Below are positions 25,584 through 35,913 of a stretch of 64,000 bases of DNA, one piece after another. Location of the stretch: positions 1-64,000 of the forward strand of contig CAVPFC010000060.1 in assembly GCA_963703605.1 (NCBI GenBank), in the 5' to 3' direction. The notes below the pieces were generated by a model, which saw nothing but the letters and a program-made list of their open reading frames with translations, searched no databases and was not told the origin of the DNA. Every line of letters begins with the position of its first letter. Positions within the stretch are counted from its first letter, which is position 1. A program made the position numbers and the translations under genes. Source of the stretch: DASXKD01 sp963703605. GTDB taxonomy: Bacteria; Actinomycetota; Actinomycetes; Streptosporangiales; Streptosporangiaceae.

Positions 25584-26483
25584 ATGTATCCGTCTCGGTT
25601 CCGCTACGAGGCACCGCGCTCGCTCGCCGAGGCGATCGGGCTGCTGGCCGGCGGCGGGGGCGAAGCGAAGGTGCTGGCCGGCGGCCAGAGCCTGGTGCCG
25701 CTGATGAAGCTGCGCTTCGCCACCCCGGAACTGCTGGTCGACATCAACAACATCGGCGGCCTGGACTACCACCGCGAGGACCCCGACGGCACGCTGCGCA
25801 TCGGCGCGCTGTGCCGCCACGCCGACCTGGAGCGCTCGGAACTGCTCAAGGCCAAGCAGCCGACGATGGCCGCGGCCGCCCCGCTGATCGCCGACCCGAT
25901 CGTGCGCAACCGGGGCACGCTCGTCGGCTCGCTCTGCCATGCCGACCCGCAGGGCGACTGGGCCTCGGTGGTCACCGCGCTCGGCGGTTCGATCGTCGCC
26001 CAGGGCCCGGGCGGCAGGCGCAGCATCCCGGTGGCGGACTTCGTCACCGGCCCGTTCGAGAACGTGCTCGAACCGGACGAGATCGCGGTCGAGGCGGTCA
26101 TCCCGCCGCACCGGGGCACCCGGGCCGGCGGCTATCTCAAGCTGGAGCGCCGGGTCGGTGACTTCGCCACGGTCGGCGTCGCGGTCGCGGTGGAGGCCTC
26201 CGGCGGGATCGTGACCCGGGCCGGGATCGCGCTGACCGGAGTCGGCGGCACCACGATCACGGCCACCGAGGCACAGCAGGCGCTGACCGGGCAGGCGCTC
26301 ACCCCGCAGACGATCGAGCAGGCGGCCGAGCTTGCCGCGGGGGCAGCGCGGCCCAAGACCGACCACCGCGGCAGCGCCGAGTACAAGCGGCACATGGTGC
26401 GCACCTTCGTGGTCCGCATCCTGGCCCAGGCCAACGGCATGGGCGATGGGACGGCCGGCGGGACGGCGGAGAGGGCAGCCTGA
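25584..26483 (+). CDS. coxM: CO dehydrogenase FAD-binding medium subunit CoxM (locus B)
   Basis: A 299-residue flavoprotein subunit with loops VLAGGQSLVPLMKLR and NRGTLVGSLCHADPQGD for FAD and the C-terminal motif DHRGSAEYKRHMVRTFVVRI. It heads the structural genes of locus B with GGAGG in front of the ATG. It differs substantially from the locus A copy (for instance SLCHADPQGD versus SLCQADPSED), so the two loci are not a recent duplication. Confidence 0.92.
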   Translation: MYPSRFRYEAPRSLAEAIGLLAGGGGEAKVLAGGQSLVPLMKLRFATPELLVDINNIGGLDYHREDPDGTLRIGALCRHADLERSELLKAKQPTMAAAAPLIADPIVRNRGTLVGSLCHADPQGDWASVVTALGGSIVAQGPGGRRSIPVADFVTGPFENVLEPDEIAVEAVIPPHRGTRAGGYLKLERRVGDFATVGVAVAVEASGGIVTRAGIALTGVGGTTITATEAQQALTGQALTPQTIEQAAELAAGAARPKTDHRGSAEYKRHMVRTFVVRILAQANGMGDGTAGGTAERAA

Positions 26484-26484
26484 C

Positions 26485-27056
<572 letters not shown>

Positions 27057-27060
<4 letters not shown>

Positions 27061-29447
27061 CACAGGCGCTGGACGAGATAAAGATCGGCGGGCTCGGCGC
27101 GAGCCGCAAGCGCGTCGAGGACAACCGGTTCATCCGGGGCAAGGGCAACTACACCGACGACATCGTGCTGCCCGGCATGCTGCACATGGAGATCCTGCGC
27201 AGCCCGCTGGCGCACGCGCGGATCAAGTCGATCGACACCAGCCGGGCGTGGCAGATCCCCGGGGTGCACCTGGTGCTCACCGGGGAGATGATGGCCACCC
27301 GCAACCTGGCCTGGATGCCCACGCTGTCCTACGACACCCAGGCGGTGCTCGCCACCGACAAGGTGCGGTTCCAGGGCCAGGAGGTGGCCTGCGTCGTCGC
27401 GGACGACCCCTACATCGCCAAGGACGCGTGCGAGGCGATCGACGTCGAGTACGAGCCGCTGCCGGCGATCGTCAACCCGGACCAGGCCGTGGCCGAGGGC
27501 GCGCCGGTCATCCGCGACGACAAGGAGAACCAGGGCGACAACGTCATCTACCGCTGGGAGGTGGGTGACGCCGACGGCACCGAGCGCGCGTTCGCGCAGG
27601 CCGACAAGGTCTCCCGGCTGAAGCTGCACTACCCGCGCTCGCACCCGTCCCCGATCGAGTGCTGCGGCTCGATCGCCGACTTCAACCGGGCCACCTCCAA
27701 GCTCACCGTCTACATGACCACGCAGGCGCCGCACATCATCCGGGCCGCCGTCGCGCTGGTGGCCGAGCTGCCCGAGCACATGATCCGGATCGTTTCGCCG
27801 GACATCGGCGGCGGCTTCGGCAACAAGGTCCCGGTGTACCCGGGTTACGTCTGCTCGATCCTCGCCTCGATCCTGCTGGAACGCCCGGTGAAGTGGATCG
27901 AGGACAAGTCGGGGAACCTGATCTCCACCGGGTTCGCGCGCGACATCTACCTCGACGGCGAGGTCGCGATGCGCGACGACGGCAAGATCCTCGCCGTCCG
28001 GATGCACTGCGACGCGGACCACGGCGCGTTCTTCTCCGACGCCCAGCCGAGCAAGTTCAAGATCGGCCTGCTGCACTCGGCGTTCGCCGCCTACAACATC
28101 CCGGTCGGGCACATCTCGGCGCGCGGCACCTACTCCAACAAGGCCCCGGGCGGGGTCGCCTACCGGTGCTCGTTCCGGGTCACCGAGGCGATGTTCTTCC
28201 AGGAACGGATGATCCAGGCGGCCGCGCACGACCTGGGCATGGACCAGGCCGAGTTCCGCCGGGTCAACTTCGTCGCCGACGACCAGTTCCCGCACCGGAC
28301 GCCGTTCGGCTTCCTGACCGACTCCGGGCAGTACGAAAAGTGCCTCGACGTCGGGCTGCGCGCGGTGGGCTACCAGGACTTCCTGCGGCAGAAGGCGGAG
28401 GCCAAGGCCAAGGGCCGGCTGCTCGGCATCGGCATCTCGACCATGACCGAGCCGCTCGGCGCGGGCAACAGCCGCGAGTACGACATCCTCGGCATCAAGA
28501 TGTTCGACTCGGCCGATCTCAAGGTGCACATGACCGGCAAGGCCATCGTCCGGACCGGGGCGAAGACGCAGGGCCAGGGGCACGAGACGACGTGGGCGCA
28601 GATCGTCAGCCACGAACTCGGCATCCCCGCCGAGGACGTGGTGGTCGAGGAAGGCGACACCGACACGGCCCCGTTCGGCATGGGCACGTACGCCTCCCGC
28701 AGCACGCCGGTAGCGGGCGCCGCGGTGGCCATGGTGTCCCGCAAGATCCGGGCCAAGGCGCGCAAGCTGGCCGCGCACCTGCTGGAGGTGTCCGAGGAGG
28801 ACGTCGACTGGGAGCTTGGCCGGTTCTACGTGCGCAGCGCGCCGAGCCGCGGCGTGACGATCCAGGAATGCGCGATGGCCGCGTACAGCAACATGCCGGA
28901 CGGCATGGAACCGGGCCTGGAGAACACCGCCTACTACGACCCGCCGAACCTCACCTGGCCGTTCGCCGTCTACATCGTCACGGTCGAGGTGGACCCGCAG
29001 ACCGGCGTCTGGGACGTGCTGAACATGGTCGCCGTGGACGACTGTGGCGTGCGCATCAACCCGATGATCGTCGAAGGGCAGATCATGGGCGGGCTGACCG
29101 AGGCCTACGCCATGGCCAACATGCAGTTCATCACGTTCGACGCCGAGGGCAACTGCGTCGGCTCGAACTACATGGACTACCTGCTGCCCACCGCCTGGGA
29201 GACGCCCGGGTTCGAGCTGCACAGCGAGGTCGTCACCCCCTGCCCGCACCACCCGATCGGGGCCAAGGGCATCGGCGAGTGCGCGGCGGTCGGCGGCCCG
29301 GCGGCGTTCGTCAACGCGGTGATGGACGCGATCTCCGACACCGGGGTCCGCAACATCGACATGCCGCTGCTGCCGGACCGGGTCTGGGAGGCGCTGACCT
29401 ATCACCGCGACGTCTCCGGCGCCCCGCCGGTGCGCTCGGACGACTGA
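27057..29447 (+). CDS. coxL: Form I aerobic CO dehydrogenase large subunit CoxL (locus B)
   Basis: A 796-residue CoxL with the canonical form I loop AYRCSFR (Cys371, codon 28167-28169), the same as the characterised Oligotropha enzyme. The catalytic Glu is in GAKGIGEC. Cofactor-binding motifs SPDIGGGFGNKVPVYPG and KTQGQGHETTWAQ are intact. It starts at GTG 27057 in a GTGA overlap with coxS. Two full form I structural sets 5 kb apart could give enzymes with different affinity or timing. Nothing in the sequence suggests either CoxL is inactive. Confidence 0.94.
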
Positions 29448-29457
29448 GGCGGCCACC

Positions 29458-30462
29458 ATGGACGGCTGGGGTGTTCTGGAACAGGCCAGCGAGCTGGCCC
29501 GGCGCGGGGAGGCGTTCGCGCTGGCCACGGTGGTCTGGCGGCAGGGCCCCTCGTCCAGCCAGCAGGGCTCGCGCGCGATCATCACCGCCGACGGGCAGCT
29601 GCACGGCTGGATCGGCGGGGCCTGCGCGGAGCCCGTGGTCGTCCGCGAGGCCAGGCAGGTGATCGCCGAGGGCACCCCGCGCCTGCTGCTGCTCGGCACC
29701 CCCGATCAGTTCGGCGCCGCCGTGCCCGAAGGGATCGCCGTCGTGCCGATCTCCTGCCAGAGCGAGGGTGCGCTGGAGGTCTACATCGAGCCGGTGGTGC
29801 CCGCGCCGCACCTGGTGATCGTCGGCGGCTCGCCGATGGCGCACACGCTGGCCGACCTGGCCCGCGCGCTCGGCTGGCGCACCAAGCTGGTCGCCGGTGC
29901 GGACTTCCGCGCGGCGGACGCCGACGAGCGGTCCATGGTCATCGTGGCCACCCAGGGCCACGGTGACGAGGAGGCCGTCGAGCAGGCGGTGCTCGCCAGC
30001 CCCGCCTACCTGGGCCTGGTCGGCTCCCGCCGCCGCGGCACCGCGGTGCTCGGCTACCTCGCCGACCGCGGCCTGCCCGGCGACCAGCTCGGCCGGGTGC
30101 ACGTGCCGGCCGGCCTGGACCTCGGGCACACCACCCACCAGGAGATCGCGGTCGCGATCCTGGCGGAGCTCGTCCAGTTGCGTGCGGCCGGGGCCCTGGC
30201 GGGGGCGGCCCCGGCCCCGGGCGGCTCGGCCGCGGCCGATCCGGCCCCGGGCTCCACGGCGGCAGCGATTTCGGGCCTTACGCAGGCGGCGTCGAGCCCT
30301 GGGGAGGCAACCGACCCGGTGTGCGGGATGACCGTCCCGGCGTCGGCCGCCAGCCGCCCGCTGGCCCACGACGGCGTGACCTATTACTTCTGCTGTGCCG
30401 GCTGCCGCCGGGAGTTCGAGAAGGACCCGGCTGCCTACGCGAAGAAGGAAACCCGATGCTGA
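29458..30462 (+). CDS. XdhC/CoxF-type molybdenum cofactor maturation protein fused to a YHS domain
   Basis: A 334-residue fusion. Residues 1 to about 235 are an XdhC/CoxI-family protein (ATVVWRQGPSSSQQGSRAII, WIGGACAEPVVVREA, then a Rossmann domain with LVIVGGSPMAHTLADLARA). XdhC proteins bind and load sulfurated molybdenum cofactor into xanthine-oxidase-family enzymes. An Ala/Pro linker of about 45 residues leads to a YHS domain (DPVCGMTVPASAASRPLAHD, YYFCCAGCRREFEKDP), a small metal-binding module with Cys residues. A metal-binding domain on a CODH maturation factor suggests a role in copper handling; this is inference. It is the only XdhC-type gene in the window and may serve both loci. 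Confidence 0.85.
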   Translation: MDGWGVLEQASELARRGEAFALATVVWRQGPSSSQQGSRAIITADGQLHGWIGGACAEPVVVREARQVIAEGTPRLLLLGTPDQFGAAVPEGIAVVPISCQSEGALEVYIEPVVPAPHLVIVGGSPMAHTLADLARALGWRTKLVAGADFRAADADERSMVIVATQGHGDEEAVEQAVLASPAYLGLVGSRRRGTAVLGYLADRGLPGDQLGRVHVPAGLDLGHTTHQEIAVAILAELVQLRAAGALAGAAPAPGGSAAADPAPGSTAAAISGLTQAASSPGEATDPVCGMTVPASAASRPLAHDGVTYYFCCAGCRREFEKDPAAYAKKETRC

Positions 30463-31034
30463 TCAAGAACGACTTCGAGGTTGCGGCCCCGGTCGACAAG
30501 GTCTGGCAGTTCTTCGAAGACATCCCGCAGGTGGCCGCCTGCCTGCCCGGCACGGAGCTGACCGACAACCTCGGCGACGACAAATACAAGGGCCGGGTGG
30601 CCGTCCGGATGGGACCGGTCCGGCTCCTGTTCGCCGGCGAGGCCGACATCACCGAACGGAACGAGGCGGCCAAGCGGGTGGTCGTCAACGCGACCGGCGC
30701 CGAGGAGAAGGGCCGGGGCCAGGCGAGCATGGTGGTGACCGCGGTCCTGGCCCAGGCCGGCCGGGGCACCAAGGTCAGCGTCACGCAGGACCTTCAGCTC
30801 TCCGGCGCCGCGGCGCAGTACGGCCGGGGCATGATCTCCGACGTGACCGCGGTGCTGATGCGCGACTTCTCGGTCAACCTGGCCAACCGCATCGACGCGG
30901 CCGGGCGCGGCGTGGCCGCCACCGGCCAGGCCGCCACCCCGGCGAGCGGCTTCACCCTCGGCATGCGCGCCGCGATGATGGCGCTGCGCCGGGTCTTCCG
31001 CCGGTTCTTCGTCCCTTACCACGCCGCGAGCTGA
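30456..31034 (+). CDS. coxG: CoxG, SRPBCC-fold CO dehydrogenase accessory protein
   Basis: A 192-residue CoxG: the SRPBCC/START-like fold (FEVAAPVDKVWQFFEDIPQV, ACLPGTELTD, YKGRVAVRMGPVRLLFAGEA) followed by a linker and a C-terminal amphipathic, basic helix (LGMRAAMMALRRVFRRFFVP). CoxG is needed for membrane association of CODH in Oligotropha. Work on mycobacteria indicates it carries menaquinone between membrane and enzyme. The C-terminal helix fits a membrane-docking role. The start ATG 30456 overlaps the end of the xdhC-YHS gene. Locus A has no coxG, so this one probably serves both. Confidence 0.9.
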   Translation: MLIKNDFEVAAPVDKVWQFFEDIPQVAACLPGTELTDNLGDDKYKGRVAVRMGPVRLLFAGEADITERNEAAKRVVVNATGAEEKGRGQASMVVTAVLAQAGRGTKVSVTQDLQLSGAAAQYGRGMISDVTAVLMRDFSVNLANRIDAAGRGVAATGQAATPASGFTLGMRAAMMALRRVFRRFFVPYHAAS

Positions 31035-31047
31035 GGAGAAACGAACC

Positions 31048-31302
31048 ATGGTTCTGTGGTGGATAGGCAACGCCATCCTGCTGCTGGTCGTCTTCCCCGT
31101 CGTCGTGTACCTGCTCAACCGGGTGCTCGCCGCGCTGGAGCGGGTCCGGGGCGCGACCGATGAGATCCTCGCCGGCGGCGTTGCCCTGGTCGGCGAGCTC
31201 AACGGGGTTCCCGAGGCGCTGGCCACGACCGACGCCACGATCAACGAGGTATCGGTCGGCGCGGTCCGTTACGCCGGCTCCGTCGCGAAGCTGCTCGGCT
31301 GA
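31048..31302 (+). CDS. Small single-pass membrane protein 1 of cox locus B tail
   Basis: 84 residues. One membrane segment near residues 4-25 (NAILLLVVFPVVVYLLNRVL) is followed by a soluble helical part with hydrophobic spacing (TDEILAGGVALVGELNGVPE). GAGGAG lies eight bases before the ATG and the gene follows coxG by 13 bases, so it is surely in the operon. I do not recognise a family. It is the first of five consecutive small proteins with the same plan. Confidence 0.75.
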   Translation: MVLWWIGNAILLLVVFPVVVYLLNRVLAALERVRGATDEILAGGVALVGELNGVPEALATTDATINEVSVGAVRYAGSVAKLLG

Positions 31303-31325
31303 GCAGGACAGAAAGGAGAACGGCC

Positions 31326-31553
31326 ATGCCAGCAGCCGCCTGGGCCACCCTGATCATCTCGGCGCTGATCATCGCCATCACCGCGATCGGCCTGCTCAGG
31401 GTGATCTTCCACCTGCGCGCGATCCGCAAGACGCTCGTCGCGACCACCGGCGGGGTACAGGCCGTCGCGCAGCTCACCAGCACGGTGCCGGAACGGCTCA
31501 CCGCGGTCAACGCGAGCCTGAAGCCGGTCCGCGACTTCTGCGAAACGGTCTGA
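31326..31553 (+). CDS. Small single-pass membrane protein 2 of cox locus B tail
   Basis: 75 residues. A membrane segment (ATLIISALIIAITAIGLLRV) is followed by a short helical domain ending VPERLTAVNASLKPVRDFC. A good AGGAG site precedes the ATG. The spacing of Leu, Val and Ala in the soluble part suggests a coiled coil or helical bundle. No family recognised. It probably sits in the membrane with the other four tail proteins. Confidence 0.72.
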   Translation: MPAAAWATLIISALIIAITAIGLLRVIFHLRAIRKTLVATTGGVQAVAQLTSTVPERLTAVNASLKPVRDFCETV

Positions 31554-31563
31554 GGAGCCAGCC

Positions 31564-31863
31564 ATGCAACCACACATCCTCGCCGCCGCGCACGTCGTGA
31601 CCGACGGGACCTCCAACACCGGCTGGATCGTGGGCTACACGATCGGCATCGTGATCGTCCTGGTCGTCGTGGCGCTGGTCGTGCCGATCCTGCTGCTGGC
31701 CCGCTCGATCGGCAACGAGGCACCGAAGATCAACGACGCGCTGACCGAGGCGGTGCACAACACCGCGCCGCTGGGCGCGCTCCGCACGACGATCGAGTAC
31801 GCCGTGACCATCATCGGCGGGCTGCAACGCGGCCGCGCCAGGCTGGGAGACGACAATGCGTGA
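31564..31863 (+). CDS. Small single-pass membrane protein 3 of cox locus B tail
   Basis: 99 residues. A polar N-terminus of about 20 residues, one strong membrane segment (IGIVIVLVVVALVVPILLLA), then a helical stretch (NEAPKINDALTEAVHNTAPL, GALRTTIEYAVTIIGGLQRG). GAGGAG upstream. It overlaps the next gene by eight bases. In this protein the soluble part contains the DALTEAVHNTAPL pattern, which loosely echoes DTLKAAAANTADT in protein 4. The tail proteins may therefore share ancestry. Confidence 0.72.
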   Translation: MQPHILAAAHVVTDGTSNTGWIVGYTIGIVIVLVVVALVVPILLLARSIGNEAPKINDALTEAVHNTAPLGALRTTIEYAVTIIGGLQRGRARLGDDNA

Positions 31864-32146
31864 GGTTGCCATGTCCGGGCACGAGCACGCCCTGTGGCTG
31901 ACCGCGAACATCCTCGGCCTCGTCGTGATCGTGGCCGTGGCTGCCCTGCTGAGCCTGCTCATCCTGCTGATCAAGACCATCGACCGCCGCGTCGTCACGG
32001 TGCGCGACACGCTCAAGGCCGCGGCGGCGAACACCGCGGACACGGTGCTGATCCCGCAGGTCGCCGACGGTGTGGACCTGGTGCTCGGCGAAGGTCTCAA
32101 GCACCACCTGTTCCTCGGCCGCGTGCTAGGGAAGGTCAAGTCATGA
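31856..32146 (+). CDS. Small single-pass membrane protein 4 of cox locus B tail
   Basis: 96 residues from ATG 31856 (or 91 from ATG 31871, MSGHEH). A long membrane segment (LVVIVAVAALLSLLILLIKT) is followed by VRDTLKAAAANTADTVLIPQ and a short C-terminal helix. GGGAG lies upstream. The start overlaps gene 3 and the stop overlaps gene 5 (ATGA), showing tight translational coupling. No family recognised. Confidence 0.72.
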   Translation: MREVAMSGHEHALWLTANILGLVVIVAVAALLSLLILLIKTIDRRVVTVRDTLKAAAANTADTVLIPQVADGVDLVLGEGLKHHLFLGRVLGKVKS

Positions 32147-32505
32147 CCGGCATGGTCATTTTCACGGTCGTCGACGTCGTCCTGCTGATCGCCGGGCTGG
32201 CGTTCTACCTGTACTGGGCCGGCACGCTGCTGGCCGGGGTCGCCACGAACCTCGAGGAGTGCGCGGAAACCGTGCGCACGATCGTGGGTCACGCCAAGCT
32301 GATCGGGCCCGGGGTCGAGCACATCAACCAGACCGGCGGCGTGGTGGCCGGCGCGCTGCCGCTGCTGTACGGCATGGCCGAGGAGATCGTCGCCGACGTG
32401 ACCCCGCGGCCCGAGCAGCCCGCGCAACCCGAGCCCGCCCGCCCCGCCTCCGGCCGCCGCCGCTCCCGCCTGCTCGACGCGGTCGGCTTCGCCCCCCGCC
32501 AGTAA
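32143..32505 (+). CDS. Small single-pass membrane protein 5 of cox locus B tail
   Basis: 120 residues, the longest of the set. A membrane segment at the N-terminus (VIFTVVDVVLLIAGLAFYLY) is followed by a helical soluble domain (NLEECAETVRTIVGHAKLIG, VVAGALPLLYGMAEEIVADV). The tail is Pro-rich and basic, ending SGRRRSRLLDAVGFAPRQ. GGAAGG precedes the ATG, which overlaps the previous stop. It closes the operon. The basic tail could bind lipid headgroups or an acidic partner; this is speculation. Confidence 0.72.
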   Translation: MTGMVIFTVVDVVLLIAGLAFYLYWAGTLLAGVATNLEECAETVRTIVGHAKLIGPGVEHINQTGGVVAGALPLLYGMAEEIVADVTPRPEQPAQPEPARPASGRRRSRLLDAVGFAPRQ

Positions 32506-32607
32506 CCTGCACCGGCAGCTCGTCTGCCTGGCCGCGCGAGCCTCGCGTTAGTGATCGACAAGTCGCGATGATCGCGGTCGCGGGCCAGGGGGCTGGCGGG
32601 ACACGCC

Positions 32608-33051
32608 CTAACGCGGCGGCGAGCCGTCCGGGCCGCGCCTGGCCACGGGACCTGTGGTCGGCGCCTGGTATTCCCCGATCCATTCGTCCCGCCACGCCTG
32701 GTCGTATTGCTGGCTGTTACACCGGGGCTGATAGATGGCGGTGAGCTCGCGGGCAATCTGCTCCCGGTGGGACCGGCCCCCGCCGGGCACCTCGTAGGTG
32801 CACACGTACACCTTCCACCGGGACCCGGCGCGGCGCACCCAGCAGTGCGCGCGCGGGTGCTGGAACGGGAAGCGCTCGGCGGCGAGGTCGTCGGAGTGAT
32901 CCACGTAGATGACCGCGTAGCTGTCCGGCTTGGCGTCCGGGTCGGGTTTGTACATGATCGCGTAGACGGCCGCGCGGGACGGCGGCGTCCAGCCGCCGAG
33001 CAGCCGCGGGCCCTCGAACGGGTACCCGGCGAGCGAGCCGAGCCTGATCAC
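32608..33051 (-). CDS. Small protein with GIY-YIG-like features
   Basis: 147 residues from GTG 33051, which overlaps the stop of the upstream gene (GTGA). The protein has a pattern reminiscent of GIY-YIG folds: a first strand AAVYAIMYKPDP, a second YAVIYVDHSDDLAAE, a conserved basic region HPRAHCWVRR, then EQIARELTAIYQPRCN, where GIY-YIG proteins often end E..L....P..N. The match is suggestive only; the canonical GIY and YIG triplets are changed and nuclease activity is uncertain. It forms a two-gene unit with the small protein upstream. Confidence 0.55.
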   Translation of the reverse strand: MIRLGSLAGYPFEGPRLLGGWTPPSRAAVYAIMYKPDPDAKPDSYAVIYVDHSDDLAAERFPFQHPRAHCWVRRAGSRWKVYVCTYEVPGGGRSHREQIARELTAIYQPRCNSQQYDQAWRDEWIGEYQAPTTGPVARRGPDGSPPR

Positions 33052-33341
33052 CAGCCCCCGACCCCGTTCGCGGACTCGTGCTCGGTGACCGCCTCGACCC
33101 GGACGATCGGCGCAGCCGGCAGCCCGGCCTGGGCGACGGCCCTGGTGAACTCCTCCGTCGCCTTGGCCACCGCCTCGTCCCGGCCGTCGGCGTGCACCAC
33201 CACCGTGACGCCGTACCGTGTCGACCCGATCCCCGACGCGATGCCGTCGCTCGCGGCGACCGCGTCGGCAAGCTCGACCACGTCCTCGCGGGACAGCACC
33301 CGGTCCCCTTCCGCCTCGATCCCCACGCTCCATCTGTGCAT
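33048..33341 (-). CDS. Conserved small hypothetical protein
   Basis: 97 residues from ATG 33341 (MHRWSVGIEAEGDRVLSRED), with GGGAGG five bases upstream. It is a compact alpha/beta protein with no membrane segment or cysteines (RYGVTVVVHADGRDEAVAKA). I recognise the style of actinobacterial small proteins but cannot assign a function. It is translationally coupled to the GIY-YIG-like gene downstream. Confidence 0.65.
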   Translation of the reverse strand: MHRWSVGIEAEGDRVLSREDVVELADAVAASDGIASGIGSTRYGVTVVVHADGRDEAVAKATEEFTRAVAQAGLPAAPIVRVEAVTEHESANGVGGW

Positions 33342-33419
33342 ATGGCCTCCCTCGCGGGCGCTTCGCTGGCTTCGGGAGGCTGGCCCAAATAGCACCTCGC
33401 CCGCCTGCGCAGCAATCCA

Positions 33420-34575
33420 TTACAGGGTAGGCAGCAGCGCCGCGAACTCTTCCAGGCTCCTCAGGTCGTGGCCGGACAGGATCAGGTCCACATGCGGGGC
33501 CACCACCATCATCCCGAGCGTGCTGGGCCGGAATCCCGCGTCGTCGCCCTTGTGCGGGTTCATCCACACCAGGCGGTGACACAGCCGGGACAGCCGCTCC
33601 GCCGCGGTGGCCAGCACGGCCGGGTCGCCCCGGTCAAGGCCGTCGGAGCAGACCACCACGACCCCGCCGCGGGCCACGCCGCGCCGCCCGTAGCCGCGGA
33701 CGAAAGCGTCCAGGCTGGCACCGATCCGGGTGCCGCCCTCCCAGTCGAACACCGCCTGCGCGGCCCGCCCGAGCGCCTCGTCCGGGCGGCGGCTCTCCAG
33801 TTCCCTGGTGATGCGGGTGAGCCGGGTGCCGAAGCAGAACACCTCGACCTTGGCGGCCGCGCGCTTCGCGCAGTAGGCGAACTGGAGCAGGTTGCGCGAG
33901 TAGTCGGCCATCGAGCCGGAGATGTCCAGGATGAGGATCAGCGGCCGCAGCCGGACCCGGCGCTGCCGCCAGAACAGCTCCGCGGGCTCACCATGCAGCC
34001 GGAGCGACTCGCGAACGGTGCGCCGCAGGTCCGGGGCCCGCCCCGACCGCCCGGGCACGGTGCGCCGGGACCGCCGCCGCGGCGGGGTCAGCCGGATCCT
34101 GGCCATGATCCGCCGGACCGCCGCCAGTTCCTCGTCGGTGCACGCGGCGAACGCCTTGCGCTTGAGCGCTTCGACGTCGGAGGCCATCCAGCCGAGGACC
34201 GCCTCCTCCTCGTCCCCTTCCCCGGCGCGGTCCGGATCGGGCAGCGCAAGCGGCGCCTCGGCCTCCGCCGTGGCGTGGGCTTTGAGCGTCACCAGTTCCC
34301 GGACCGGATCGGCGGCGTCGAGGAAGAACCTGCGGAACACCTCGTCGTACACGGCGATGTCGTCGCGCCGGGTGACCAGCGTGGCCCGCCCGGCCCAGTA
34401 CAGGTCCAGCAGGTCGGTGGGGTCCAGCGGGGCCATCGCGGCGCAGTAGGTGAGCACGTCGCCGGAGCCGACGGAGAGCCCCGCGCCGCGCAGTTCGTGA
34501 CAGAAACCGACCAGCAGCCCGACGACGGGAGCCCGCTCTGCTTTCCCCGCCCCCGCGCTTCGCGCCCGCCCCCTC

Positions 34576-34583
<8 letters not shown>
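33420..34583 (-). CDS. coxE: VWA-domain CO dehydrogenase maturation protein CoxE (second copy)
   Basis: A 387-residue CoxE-like protein. The VWA metal-site motifs LILDISGSMADYSRNLLQ, GGTRIGASL and VVCSDGLDRGDP are complete. The N-terminal helical half (FCHELRGAGLSVGSGDVLTY) is typical of CoxE. It overlaps coxD copy 2 by eight bases. The pair is encoded opposite to cox locus B and about 1 kb past its end. The two VWA copies differ in length and linker composition, so each may serve its own CODH. Confidence 0.88.
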
Positions 34584-35454
<871 letters not shown>

Positions 35455-35499
35455 CCGCTCTCCTCGCCCTTGCCTCTGGCCTGTCGCGCCGCGGGCCGG

Positions 35500-35754
35500 C
35501 TACTGACCGGACTCGGCCGGGCTGAGCACCAGGTCGGCGAGGCTGGTCCCGGGGTTCAGCTTGCCCTCGCGCTCCAGCCGGGCCCGCCAGGCGGCGCGCA
35601 CGTCCCCGTCGCCGCCGTCGATCTCGCCGAAGCCGACGCCGGCCATCCGCTTGCAGGACCGGGTACCGGCGTCGTCGAGGTCCGCGCTGGTCTGGCCCTG
35701 GGCACTCCAGATCCCGCGAAGCACCTCGAGGGTCTCATCCGGCTCGTGACTCAT
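35500..35754 (-). CDS. Small hypothetical protein upstream of coxD copy 2
   Basis: 84 residues from ATG 35754 (MSHEPDETLEVLRGIWSAQG). Soluble, acidic, with a short motif GTRSCKRMAGVGFGEIDGGD containing the only cysteine. An in-frame ATG nine bases upstream is the alternative start. It ends 45 bases before coxD copy 2 and may be cotranscribed. No family recognised. Confidence 0.55.
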   Translation of the reverse strand: MSHEPDETLEVLRGIWSAQGQTSADLDDAGTRSCKRMAGVGFGEIDGGDGDVRAAWRARLEREGKLNPGTSLADLVLSPAESGQ

Positions 35755-35913
35755 CGTGGGCACCTTCCAGCCGACGCCGCTGACCAGCCCGACTGTAGTT
35801 GCTGTCCCGGACCATGGCGAGCGGCGATTAAGGCTTTTCTTATCCGGCGCGCGCTGCGGCGGTGAAAGACTGCCCTGGTTACGGGCCCTTGGCGGCCGGG
35901 AAGGATTGCGGCG

